The notes beneath the pieces are model-generated. The model saw nothing but the letters and a program-made list of their open reading frames with translations, was not told the DNA's origin and ran no database searches. From positions 9,796,001 through 9,860,000 of the forward strand of contig NC_063012.1 of NCBI RefSeq assembly GCF_020509005.1: a stretch of DNA of 64,000 nucleotides, read 5' to 3'. Shown here one piece after another: positions 38,486 to 49,101 of this stretch. Positions within the stretch are counted from its first letter, which is position 1. Every line of letters starts with the position of its first letter. The position numbers and the translations under genes are program-made. The stretch is from Fulvia fulva (Eukaryota; Ascomycota; Dothideomycetes; Mycosphaerellales; Mycosphaerellaceae).

Positions 38486-41165
38486 TAAATGAATAAATAA
38501 ATACATTTATAATATCTATCTAGCTCCTAAAAGGTCTACGAGGCCGGGGGCTATTAAGGAAGAGAGAGGGGAAACCGATCGTACGGGAAAAAACCCCTCT
38601 TTAGGTATTAGTAAGTTCTCTCTATTGCTTATCGGTCAATCTGTCGTACTAGAAGCGGTAAGTACTAGGTAGTTAGCCGCCCCGGAGTACTAATCTGCCT
38701 AGTACCTAGGAACGAGTATTAGTAGCTAGCCGACTATCGAGTAGACGACAGGTCGACTATTAGTAGAGGCGGGTCGCCTATTAAGTAGGAGACAGGTCGA
38801 CCGTCGAGCGGAGATAGCCGTCGAGTAGACGACGAGTCGACCCTTCCGGGCTCCTTTACTCTATTAGTGCTCCTATCGCTATTCCTCCTATACTTAGGGT
38901 CGCTATAGGCTACGGTCTACCCGCCTACGTAGTCGTCGGTACCGCCGGAGTTCTACTACGTCTATAGGTAGGGCGCCTTCGAAGGCTTCCTAGAGCTCTT
39001 CCTCCTAGGCTATCTCCCCTATTCTTACTACTATCTTACCCGCTATCTAGAACTACTATAGTAGGCCGGTCCGTATTACTATTTGTACCGCTACTCGTAT
39101 CCTACGCGCTATACCTATTATATATTAGAAGTCTATAGCTCTAGTCTCGAGGCGTATTACCTACCGGGCTTCTATAAAGCGTAGGTAGAATAGTACGACG
39201 TGTTTCGGCGTCTAGACACGACTATATTCGTATAGGCTACTATCTACTCCCGGTACCTTTCGGCGATATAGATAGTCCTTAAACCTAATATATTCTGAGC
39301 GGAGTAGTATCGCGACTATTACCTATAGGCGGGTAAGGGCTCGGAAGAGTATTACCCTATCTCGGCTAATAGGTCCTATCTTCGCCGCTACCTCGTCTTC
39401 TTATCGGTATACTCGTCGCCGTAGTAGTTGCCCGTTCGGGTACTGTTCGCCTTTCTCCTAGCGCTCGTTCTAGATTCTCTATATATATCTACGGACCGCG
39501 TTCGCTATAGCCTTCCGTTCTTCGCGTCCCTATCCCGCTCCTATTACTAGTATACTACTAGCTAGGGCCTATACTCGGAACTTTACTATCGGGGTTTATT
39601 ACGTATCTAGCTACCGCTAGGCCTATAATCCTATCTTCTTTTTAGGCGCTATAGATCGAAGGCGTGTCGTAATCGCCTAGTACGCCGCGCGGATATCGCT
39701 CCCTACCTTACTATTTGCCGTCTAGAGCGTATAGCCTATAGCGAGCTATTAGAGGTAGAGGTCTAGTAGCGCGATCTACGTGTCCGCTTCTAGGACCTAC
39801 GTCGGTATAGTACGGTATACCCCGGTCGCCCTACGTAAACATTCGTTCTATACGTTTTGAATCTACTTTATCTAGCCAGTCGCGTAGGATAGATACTAGA
39901 CTAGTGCCCTAAAGGTGATCGCCGGTCGAACGATAGAGCTATATAGCTAGCGTACCTTTACGAAGGCTACGCCCTATATAGAGGCCGCGAGGCGTATAAC
40001 TAAGGCTTTGTTCTAGTCTCCCCGCTACCGGAGCTACTTTAGGTAGGCGTATTACCGGAGTTACGTATCTACTTAGAATCCTAGGACCCGGATAGATAGC
40101 TATAGAGTAATCTAGCTTACGCCGGTCCCGGCCTCGATCGTAGCTTAGAGGTTGTGCTTCTTCGGGGTCCTCGTAAGGTAGATTATCTAGTACTTCTTAG
40201 GTACGAAGACTACCCCGTATCGCGCTACCTATTCGTTATATACCTCGAGCGCCGCTTCGAGTTAGCGGTAGTTAGTCTCGGTTAAGTCGCTATATATTAG
40301 GATGTTCGTATCGTCGACAAAGCCTATATAGGAGTTAGTACCGCCGGCGCTTCCCCTAAGTAGCGGGAGGAGCGTAGAGGCGAAGAAAAGGAAGAGGATC
40401 GGAGAGAGCGATAAGCCCTACGGGATCCCCGTTTCTATAGGCCGTATTTAAGGTTCACGCCACTCCCCTAGGACGAGCTACGTAGACCGGTTACTAAGGA
40501 AGGACTTGACGAACGCGACGAGCTAGCTAGGTAGACCTTTCGCCCGGAGGCTATAGAGTAGTCGGGCGTAGGAAACTTTGTCGAACGCCCCCGAGATATC
40601 GAGGGATAGTAGGGTAGCGACCTGTTGTCGGCGTGTTACCTAGATTATATAAACCTGTTCCGTAACGAGTTCTAGGGCGGTCGTCGTAGACCGCCCTAGT
40701 CGGGCTCCTATCTACTCGGCTGGGAGGAGCTAGTGCTCCTCGGCTAGCTTAGAGATACGATCGGCCACGATGCGCTCTAGCGCCTTACCGATCGTGCTAA
40801 GTAGGGCTATCGGGCGGTAGGCCTTCCTAACGTCGTATCTGGCCTTACCCTCCTTACGGAGGACGACTGTGCTCGAGCACCGGAAGGGGGTCGGTACGTA
40901 TAACTGCTAGAGGCATGCCGTGAACAGCCCCGCGAGGTACGGGGCGAGCGTCTGGCGGCAGTACTTGAGGAATCGGTTGGGGATCTTGTCTGGTCCTAGG
41001 GCCTTGTCTGGTGGCGCCGCTTTTAGCACTGTTAGTACCTCCGCCACCGTTACTTCTTGGCTGGTCTCGAGCTCCGTTGGGTATACGAAGCCTTCGATAT
41101 CGTCGAGTCGGGCAGTGACCGGAGGAGGGAAGAACGATACTAGTTATAGTCTATCTTGCTATTAA
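38486..41165 (-). mobile_element. LINE of a diverged lineage, 5'-truncated, RIP gradient
   Basis: It begins with an ATAAATAAAT-type tail and carries the same 3' motif as the other LINEs (38570-38600). On the minus strand the RT is readable: NRFLKYCRQTLAPYLAG, then AYRPIALLSTIGKALERIVADR, LDISGAFDKVSY, GIPQGSPLSPILFLFF and FVDDTNIL (about 40325-40300). The RT is clearly related to, but diverged from, that of the LINE at 15989-21497. CpG density is higher than in the rest of the cluster, and the last 250-300 bp before 41165 are essentially free of RIP. It is 5'-truncated inside the RT N-terminus. Confidence 0.82.
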
Positions 41166-41534
41166 AGACGCTATTATATAGGTCACTCACCGCAACGGGT
41201 CTATCTCGGAGAGATATTGCGTGCGAGGACCCATTATCGCAGCGATAATGCGCGCGAATATCGATTATCGCATAACTCGCATTCTCGCAAGGCAAAACCC
41301 TGGGTGTATCCCTTTGCACCTTCTCTCGGTGCTAAAGTCTTGAGGTACCCTGTCCAAAGTTTCAGCGTCGACAGGGCTTGAGCAGGGCCCATTTCGCAGC
41401 GCTGATAGTGACAAGGGCATTGCACGGACTCGAATGAGCTTGAACTTACACCTCGAAGAGGTGTAGTGAGGCCGAACTCAGAAGCTGAGTTTTGTCCACT
41501 AAATATCAACAAAGGGATGAGAAGACACGGCAGG
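41166..41534. other. Boundary DNA between repeat cluster and genes
   Basis: Base composition returns to normal here. A 9-bp perfect inverted repeat with a 1-nt loop (CATTATCGC-A-GCGATAATG) lies at 41232-41250. No coding region is convincing. Confidence 0.5.
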
Positions 41535-41685
41535 TAACATCTCCAGGTGTCATTTCGGATTCTCAGCATTTCGGTAGCGCGCGGGTATATCCTCTCACGA
41601 CAAGGATGCGCTGGCTGACAAAACGGCGTACTTTTCGACACGCTTCCGAGATGCTGAGAATCCGAAATGACCCCTGGAGATGTTA
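41535..41685. repeat. MITE-like element with 40-bp terminal inverted repeats
   Basis: The left arm 41535-41574 and right arm 41646-41685 are inverted copies with only two mismatches; both begin TAACATCTCCAGG. The outermost TA on each side could be a TA target duplication, as for Tc1/mariner-derived MITEs. The 71-bp centre has no coding capacity. It lies 233 bp beyond the 3' end of DBP8 and next to the end of the repeat cluster. Superfamily is inference from the TA alone. Confidence 0.8.
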
Positions 41686-41917
41686 GGCAACCTGATAGTC
41701 GAGTAGTTTTGCTTATTGCATGGACCGTGCTCGGGCTGCGAAATGGATCACAGTTTGCCGAAGCTACACCGAGCCTCGATCAAGGACGGAGCGGTGTTTG
41801 TTGGTGTAGAAAGGCGCACAGTCTTGCTGCTATGCGGTCCCCTGGCGAGTGGACTGCAGTCTGGGACGAAGAGAACTGGTGGTGGTAGCTTGATATGAAA
41901 GCGTGCAACTTCGTTGC

Positions 41918-43866
41918 TCATTTTGCAGCCATGCGCTTTTTGCTGCCGGATTTTCGATCCATGCCTCCGAAACCTACGCTCAGATAGATAGTTAGCTTGT
42001 AAAGTAGAACGGCGCATTGGCACGTCAGCCTGTCGTGACATGCTCGAAGCATGGCGCGCGTGCTTCGTACATACGGTAACATACCTCTTCTCCGATTTCC
42101 TTTCACATCTCTCCCCTCCTCGATCGCCAGCATAGCCTCTCTCTTCTTATCACCAACCACATTCAGCGCTTCCTTGATCACGCGACTCTCGACATTGATC
42201 TTCTCTTCGGCATAAGCAACCATTTCACGCCCAACACGCTCTTCTATGGCTTTGACCAGCTCCACATCTCTCTGCCCCACGAGCGATATGGAAGTACCCT
42301 TACGTCCCGCGCGAGCGGTACGACCGACACGGTGGATGTAGTCGTCGGGTTTTCGGGGTAGGTCGTAGTTGATGACCAGTCCCACGTCGGGGATGTCAAG
42401 ACCACGCGACGCTACGTCTGTTGCGACTAGTATTCTGTGAATGCGGTTAGTTGAGTGTCGCAAACGAGCGCCAGTGCCATAGCAGATGTTACGCCGGTAG
42501 AGAGCAGCGCGTCGTGCACAGGGCCTCTCGAGCTGCGCAATATGCTCTCAGCCACGCTCTGGTTGATGCCACCACGTACCTTGCCGCCTTGGCTCGAAAC
42601 CGCGCCAAATTGTTGACTCGATCTGTATGCTGCAACCCTGAATGCAGCGCCGTAACACGATGCTCAAGCAATCTGAGCATATACTCCAGCAAATTCGCCG
42701 TTTCCGTACGATTGCAGAAAATTATCGCCGTTTTCCCCACATTCGCTGGCGTGGAGAGCAGTATATGCAGGTACTTCTCCTTGTGAAGCACATTTACCAG
42801 CTGATACGTCTGCGTTAGCGTGTCCGGTATTGCTAGACTGTCGATGTCCACCTCGCATATGAAGACTGGCTGTTGTTCTTTGGCACGGGGCAGTTCTTTG
42901 AGCGCACGGACCTCGGGTGTCACGGTGGCGGTGAAGAGGCATGTTTGTCGTTCTGAGCCTGCGAGGGGTTAGCCTAGTCTCGAAGCCACATCAGTGGCTT
43001 AGAAAGAGGGCAGAGGGTCGAGAGAGCGTGTCGTGCATAGCTTGCTCCCAAAAAGACTCAATCGTCTGAGGCACTGATGACTTACCCGGCGGTAGATAAT
43101 CCAAGCACGTCTCCACATCATCAATCATGCTCCCTTTCGTGCCACTAGCAAGCAATCGATCCGCCTCATCCAGCACCACAAATTTCACTTTCTTCAAGCC
43201 TTTGATCGTGTCCTCCCCAGAATTAGTAACATGATCCGCCAACCTCCCCGGCGTCGCAATAACAACGTGCGGCCGATTACTGAGCGCAATAGCCTGTTGC
43301 CTCATGTCCGCTCCACCCGTGACCAGCACACATTTGATGCCCTGACTGCCTCCAATGGCTTGGAACTGCTCATATATCTGGAGAGCCAGCTCGCGGGTGG
43401 GTGTGAGGATGAGTGCGAATATGCCAGAAGGTTGCCGCGCCCAGGTCTGGAGAATGGGGAGTCCGAATGCGATGGTCTTTCCTGATCCGGTGCGAGAGCC
43501 GCCGATGCAGTCGCGACCGGCTAAGATTTGGGGTACTGTGGCTTTTTGAATGCGAGTTGGGTATTTTATGGACATGTGAGAGAGGGCGGAGACGAGCCAT
43601 TTGTCGGTACCTAGAGAGGTGAAAGTCGCGGTGTCGTCTTGATCAATCACGTCTTGGATTGAGGTGGGCAGGCTCTCCAGATCCGTGGTGGTCGGTGGTA
43701 AGTCAGATTGAGGAGCGGGCTGCACAGCACGCTTCTTTATGCGTGAGATGGCGGGTGAAGTCGAAGGGAGAGCTTCTCGTGGCGGCGCCGTTTGCTCTTC
43801 TGCTTCTGATGCCGAGCTGGAAAGCGCATCTTGAGATAATCTTCTACGCTTCGCAGGCCTCTCCAT
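41918..43866 (-). CDS. DBP8: DEAD-box ATP-dependent RNA helicase DBP8
   Basis: Four exons: 43866-43086, 42958-42580, 42434-42085, 41973-41918, giving 521 aa. Introns 42959-43085 (GTAAGT), 42435-42579 (GTACGT) and 41974-42084 (GTATGT) restore family motifs across the junctions. Helicase motifs in order: GSRTGSGKT (Walker A, about residues 123-131), PTRELA, TPGR, DEAD (233-236), TAT (motif III), [23 protein letters not shown]. The N-terminus is basic (PAKRRRL). The combination fits the yeast Dbp8 / human DDX49 subfamily, which acts in the nucleolus in 18S rRNA maturation and 40S assembly. Start chosen at the ATG before the basic tail; an upstream open stretch is 5' UTR. The last intron is 111 nt, a multiple of three without a stop, so retention would still give an in-frame product. 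The neighbour KRI1 is divergent. Confidence 0.95.
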
Positions 43867-44069
43867 CTTGAACCAGTGGGCTGAGGTGATGTGAAGTGTG
43901 AAGTGTCTCAGGACCATGTTGATGTTGAAGTCGAGAAATCTCGAAGCGCCACTCCCTCGTCCGATTTGCCCTGCAGCGGACTCAGCCCCGACAAAGAATT
44001 TCCACCCAGACCAGATCATCGGTACTTCTTCATCTTCTGTGCTCGCAACACTCCTCTCTACATATCAAC
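43867..44069. promoter_or_regulatory. Divergent promoter shared by DBP8 and KRI1
   Basis: The 203 bp between the two start codons must hold both promoters. It contains a CGAGA-AA-TCTCG palindrome near 43934-43945. I looked for the yeast ribosome-biogenesis boxes (PAC, RRPE) and did not see them. No TATA box is evident. Confidence 0.6.
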
Positions 44070-46013
44070 ATGGCCCGCACTGCTGGAGAGCCTGCTGCGA
44101 AGCGCACAAAGCTCGATTTTGACAGCGACAGCGACAGCGACAGCGATAGTGGCGTCAAGCTCGAGAGCAACTTCAAGATCAACGAGGACTATGCGAAGCG
44201 CTTCGAGCACAACAAGAAGCGCGAGGAGAAGCATAGATTAGAGGAGAAGTATGGAATCACAGGTCTGGGCAAGCGAAAGGGCCGTGATGAGGAGGAGGAC
44301 AGCGAGGAAGATAGCGAAGATGACGAGAGCGAGGACGACGATGCAGCACTAGCGACCGAGCATGTTGACCAGGAGATCTTTGCGACACTGGACGCGATCA
44401 AGAAGAAGGATCCACGAGTTTATGATGCCAACGTGAAGTTCTACAGCGAGTTCGACCCACAAACTGCGACAGCCGGCGCCGCGAAGAAGGACAAGCCCAT
44501 GTCGCTGCACGATTACCAGCGAGAACGACTGTTAAGCGGACATACTGGCGGCGAGGATGAACAAGAGCATGTGCCAACATTCCAGGAAGAGCAAGATCAG
44601 CTCCAGCGACAAGTCATTGGTGAAATGCACAACGCAGCAGATGCTGAAGGCGACGACGAGGGCGATGACTTTATGGTGGCCAAGAAGACGGCGATACATG
44701 ATGACATGCCAGGCCTACCCAAGGAGAAGAAGCAAAAGAAGAAGAAGATCACAGACGAGGACATCAAGACCGCAGACAAGGACCCCGAGACATATCTCTC
44801 CAACTTCATGCTTGCACGAGCTTGGCTACCAGGAGATGGTGCACGATTCGACCCTCTCGAGTCAGACGACAGCGAGGACGACAATCGTGCTGACGAGTTT
44901 GAGACTGCCTATAACATGCGATTTGAGGATCCAAAGACTGCCAACGAGAAGCTACAATCCTTTGCTCGTGACGTGGGCAAGTACGGCGTGCGACGAGAAG
45001 AGAAGAATGCGCGCGCTCGAGCAAGAGAACGAGAACGTGAGATACGTGAGGCAGAGAAGCGGGAAAGAGATGAAGATAAGGCCAGACTCAGGAAGTTGAA
45101 GATCGAGGAAGCAGAGGAGAAGGTGAAGCGGATCAAGGAGGCTGCAGGACTGCGAGGGAAAGCGCTTGATCTCGACGAGTGGCGAGATGTCATTGATGGA
45201 GACTTTGACGACAGCAAGTGGGATGAAGTGTTGAAGAAGCGGTTTGGAGATGATTACTACAATGAAGATGATGCCGCAAGCTCAGCGGACGAAGGCGGCG
45301 AAAGCACGAAACGCAAGCCAAAGAAGCCGAAGTGGGACGATGATATCGACATTGACGATCTCGTCCCCGACTTCGACAAGACCGCCAAACCAGCAGTCGC
45401 TCTTTCCGATCTCGAGGATGACGATGCGGAAGGTGGCGCGCCCTTGCCTGCCGCAGCCGAAGACTCGGACGACGAAGAAGCCACATCAAGCAAAAAGAAG
45501 AAAATCAAAACAGACCGCGAAAAGGAAAAATCAGACGCCAAACGCGCCGCCCGCATCGAAAAGAAGAAAATCGAAGACCTCGTCGACTCCAACCTCACCG
45601 TCCAAGACCCTACCCTCACCTCCGGCGCTCCCGCGGCAGGCTTCCGATACCGCGAAACTTCACCAACAAACTTCGGTCTCACAGCTCGCGACATCTTGTT
45701 CGCGGACGACAGTCAGCTGAACCAGTGGGCTGGTATTAAGAAACTCCATGCGTTCAGAGATGGGGACCGAAAGAAGAAGGACAAGAAGAAGCTGAGCAAG
45801 AAGGCGAGGCTGAAGCAGTGGAGGAAGGAGACGTTTGGGAAGGCGGATGAGCCTACGGGTGGATTTGAGACGATTTTGGGAGGCGCGGGTGGGCTTAGTG
45901 GTGCTAATGCTGTTGAGGTTGAGGGTGGGGTTGGGGAGGGGAATGGTAATATTACAGAGGGGGCGAGGAAGAGGAAGAGGAAGGGGAAGAAGGCGAAGGG
46001 GGCTGAGGCATAG
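44070..46013 (+). CDS. KRI1: KRI1-like ribosome biogenesis protein
   Basis: Intronless, 647 aa. It opens with KRTKLDFDSDSDSDSDSG and the conserved KINEDYAKRFEHNKKREE stretch, then an acidic D/E/S tract (about residues 70-95) and a long charged central helix region (about 310-370). The family's C-terminal domain follows: GFRYRETSPTNFGLTARDIL, then LNQWAGIKKL...KKKLSKKARLKQWRKETFG (about 535-600). A basic tail (RKRKRKGKKAKG) looks like a nuclear or nucleolar signal. In yeast Kri1 binds Krr1 and is needed for 18S rRNA processing and 40S formation. Start is the first ATG; length is close to the yeast protein. Divergently paired with DBP8, of the same pathway. Confidence 0.93.
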   Translation: MARTAGEPAAKRTKLDFDSDSDSDSDSGVKLESNFKINEDYAKRFEHNKKREEKHRLEEKYGITGLGKRKGRDEEEDSEEDSEDDESEDDDAALATEHVDQEIFATLDAIKKKDPRVYDANVKFYSEFDPQTATAGAAKKDKPMSLHDYQRERLLSGHTGGEDEQEHVPTFQEEQDQLQRQVIGEMHNAADAEGDDEGDDFMVAKKTAIHDDMPGLPKEKKQKKKKITDEDIKTADKDPETYLSNFMLARAWLPGDGARFDPLESDDSEDDNRADEFETAYNMRFEDPKTANEKLQSFARDVGKYGVRREEKNARARAREREREIREAEKRERDEDKARLRKLKIEEAEEKVKRIKEAAGLRGKALDLDEWRDVIDGDFDDSKWDEVLKKRFGDDYYNEDDAASSADEGGESTKRKPKKPKWDDDIDIDDLVPDFDKTAKPAVALSDLEDDDAEGGAPLPAAAEDSDDEEATSSKKKKIKTDREKEKSDAKRAARIEKKKIEDLVDSNLTVQDPTLTSGAPAAGFRYRETSPTNFGLTARDILFADDSQLNQWAGIKKLHAFRDGDRKKKDKKKLSKKARLKQWRKETFGKADEPTGGFETILGGAGGLSGANAVEVEGGVGEGNGNITEGARKRKRKGKKAKGAEA

Positions 46014-46330
46014 ATTGACGTAGCAGCACGAGACGATGGTTACACATTCGACAATCGCTTACAGTTTCCCCACATATCGACGACCGCCACCAGCCTGGCA
46101 TCATCAGGCATTATGTGTCTAGGTCGGCCTTTTAGTCACAGCAGCCGGCATCGCTAACTTCGCTACTGCTGGCGTGCGTCTGCCAGTGCCAAGCTGCGGT
46201 GTAGCATCAATCCATGCAGCTGATACGCGCGACCGCTGAAGCGAGCGCGGCGAGCCAGGCGGAGGCGGGCTTTTGATCTTGTGTCACCGACAGCGCTTCT
46301 ACACAGCACGCGCTGTCGTGAAGACACGAT
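46014..46330. other. Intergenic, KRI1 to HET gene
   Basis: 317 bp holding the KRI1 3' UTR and the HET gene promoter. No other feature seen. Confidence 0.5.
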
Positions 46331-48829
46331 ATGGCACAAGAAGTCGCTGGCATATTGGCAGCTGAGGTGCTTTCTCTGCCATTCCGCGAGGCGAAAATTC
46401 GACTCAGCAAAGCAATCGCCTCTAAGGGTGTCGATCGGATCAGCCGCAAGTCCTTGTACAAATACCAGCCTCTTCCAGACCAAGAGCATATTCGATTGCT
46501 ATGGCTGTCCAAAGATGACAACGGCGAGCTCTGTTTTGAGCTCGACGCGGTCAATTTAGGGAATGCGCCATTGTACGAGGCGGTTTCGTATACCTGGGGC
46601 ATCCCATCTCGAACAGCTTTTGTGTCCCACCGCTACTCTGGCAGACGTTTGAACATCACACAGAATTGCTATGATGTGTTGCAGAACCTTTGTGAGAGGG
46701 CGCCGCGGGTGCTTTGGATCGACGCTATGTGTATCAACCAAGATGATCTCAACGAGCGTGGACAGCAGGTCGCCATCATGGCTCGCATCTTCCAAGGCGC
46801 CTTACGAACCATCGCGTACGTTGGCCCTAGCGACGACGACTTTACTCACGTCCAAAGAGCTTGCGCAGAATTCGGCAACGGGACGGGCGTGTTTGGACCA
46901 CTTATGCGACATGTTCTCCACCAGGTTCAGGATCACGGCGCTCGATCTCGAGAGTACCTCAGCCTTCTCAGGACGGATGACGACATCCAGGCTCACGTCG
47001 GATGCTCTTTATTTCTTGGAGAGGATTATCGCTTGATTGCCCGAGGAATCCTTGCCCGGCGAACTCTTTATTGGCAACTTGCAAGGCTCCAATATCGTGG
47101 ACCCTTGGTCCAACTTGCACGAAAGGTAGAGCATTGTTTGCGGTTTCTTGTCATTGAGACCAATGCCATCTACACTACTGCTTATACCTTTTGGGGTCGC
47201 AGTGTGCGCTATGACGACCGATCTATGCGCATTGCCGCACTCAAGGTTGAGAATGCAACGAAGGCGCTAAAAGATTGCCTGTGGGCGCTCGATGAAGAAG
47301 CACTCATGTTACGGCATATCAGGACCTGCCTGGTCCTACCAGACAAGGGCTTGGTGTTTGCAGCTCCAAAATATACAGCAGTGGATGGTGGCGCTGCTGT
47401 GGAGATCGAGACCAGTGCTCTTCCCGACTATCGTTCGGCAATCGAGCATAGTGAAGTCGGCACGAGAACCACGGTAGTATCCTATAGTGAGCGTAGACCT
47501 ACACCTACAGCACCAACACATTCCCGAGATACGGCGGTGGCACTGTTGTCCAGCGCAGCCCTCGACGGAGGACAGAACCACGTCCGCGTCGCCAGGCTCA
47601 CATCATGTGTGTTGCATCTTTCCGGCGTGTGGAAGGATCGGCTAGAAGTTCCTTTCGGGGGCTTGACATCATACGAGTCGGCTGAAAAAGCAGCTTTGCA
47701 TCGTATCAACACAACGTGTGATCAGTGGCGCATGGTTTTTGTCGCGATGTCGGCACTTGGTGCGGCGTTTGGAACACTGTTCAATCGTCCGTGGTTCTCC
47801 AGGACGTGGATACTCCAAGAGGTGCTTTTGTCACCGCGCGTTGTTGTTCAAGCGGGCAGGGACTCTTTCCCATTCGCGGACCTGAGATTGATCATCGCAA
47901 TCGACCCAAGGCTCGCTAGTGACATGCTTAGTAACCCGGGCAACGTTGTCCTATCCGATTATCTACCTTCCCTCGGACTTCCGAAGTTGTTCAAGATTGT
48001 GGCAGAACAGTGAAATTCAACATTGTACCATGACTTTTGGGTAAGCGATCGGGAACGAATGGAGGGATTGTCACGATCAATAAGGCACCTGAGGTTCTGG
48101 CAACTGTACGATACGTTGTACAATACACATGAGCTACAGTGTCGAGATCCAAGAGACAAGCTTTTCGCCATCCTGTCATTGTTTGGAGAGCAAGTCCCAT
48201 CATTGCTGCAGGCTGACTACCGTCAGTCAACACGAGACACTTACATGAACATCAGTCAGTATCTCGCCCAGCATGGAACAAGCGAGGCACTATCTGCCGC
48301 CATCGGCACGAGCGAGCAGAATGATCTGGAAATACCCACATGGGTCATCGACTGGCGCAACCCACCCGAACGCCGGCATCTTCTGAACGGGTCGTCTCAG
48401 TCCAAGGAGTGGCACGCTGGCTTTGTGCATCACCATCGTCAGACTATCTGTACATCTGACGTGCCTGGAACTCTCACGTTACGCGGTAAGCGTACACATA
48501 TCATTATGGCTCTGAGCGCCCCTGATCACGCCGACCCATTGCCACGATCCAAAGATCATCGGCGCCATCGCAAAAAAGTGGTTCTGAGCGATGGGCACGC
48601 AGCGTTGACACCATACGCGGCGCAGCAGTATGACATCGTCGCTGTCTTCCTTGGGTTCGAAGTGCCTTTTGTTCTCCGTCATCGACCTCCGCCCGATCAA
48701 GGCTGGCTTTTGGTCGGAGAATGTTATGTTGAGCACATCATGGAAGCACAAGCCGTGGACGATGTAGACTGGGATACAATCACTTCCAAGGAGCCCGTGA
48801 TGCCGTTAGAGGACTTCCACCTATATTGA
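46331..48829 (+). pseudogene. HET-domain (heterokaryon incompatibility) gene interrupted by an in-frame TGA
   Basis: One reading frame runs through 46331-48829 except for TGA at 48011-48013: 560 codons before it and 271 after. The HET domain N-terminal part is clear: APLYEAVSYTWG (about 78-89), LWIDAMCINQ, then IFQGALRTIAYVGPSDDDF (to about 171). The piece that normally follows, NRPWFSRTWILQEVLLSPRVVV, comes only at about residue 482, so some 310 residues are inserted. After the stop the usual middle (CRDPRDKLFAILSLFG) and C-terminal (FVLRH...WLLVGECYVEHIM) parts continue in frame. I tested GT/AG pairs around the stop and found no canonical intron that removes it and keeps frame. HET proteins trigger cell death after fusion of unlike strains; this allele may be null, or the base may be an error. 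Confidence 0.85.
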
Positions 48830-49101
48830 AGCATGATCTGTAAGATCACAGCACTGGCGAAGTCTTCGTCCTCTTCAGGCCGGAGCGAGGCAAGAGATGG
48901 CCTGGACGCTTCAAGACGCTGTGCAACGCCTGCCGGCGGGTCGAACGAACATATGCTCTTTCTCCGCACATTAACCACCAGTTTGCTAGACATTACGGAG
49001 CCAAGTCCCATATCGCACAGGTCTCCCATTACTGTGGACTCGTATACAACCCATGATCCGCCATGGCATTCCGCCTGGCACAACATGATTTGCCACAGCA
49101 T

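Noticed and set aside
1..41165. A novel gene cluster or defence system in the left two thirds
   Set aside because: Every long stretch resolves into retrotransposon parts or unreadable RIPed DNA. No host gene frame survives.
41234..41641. Minus-strand frame of 135 codons
   Set aside because: It runs through the left arm and most of the centre of the inverted-repeat element, has no family signal and no good start.
44557..45720. Alternative frames within KRI1
   Set aside because: They are Lys/Arg/Ser-rich shadows of the charged KRI1 frame, which is the conserved one.
48011..48013. Programmed stop-codon readthrough in the HET gene
   Set aside because: The context is TGA-AAT, not the TGA-CTA readthrough context known in fungi, so a nonsense change or sequence error is simpler.
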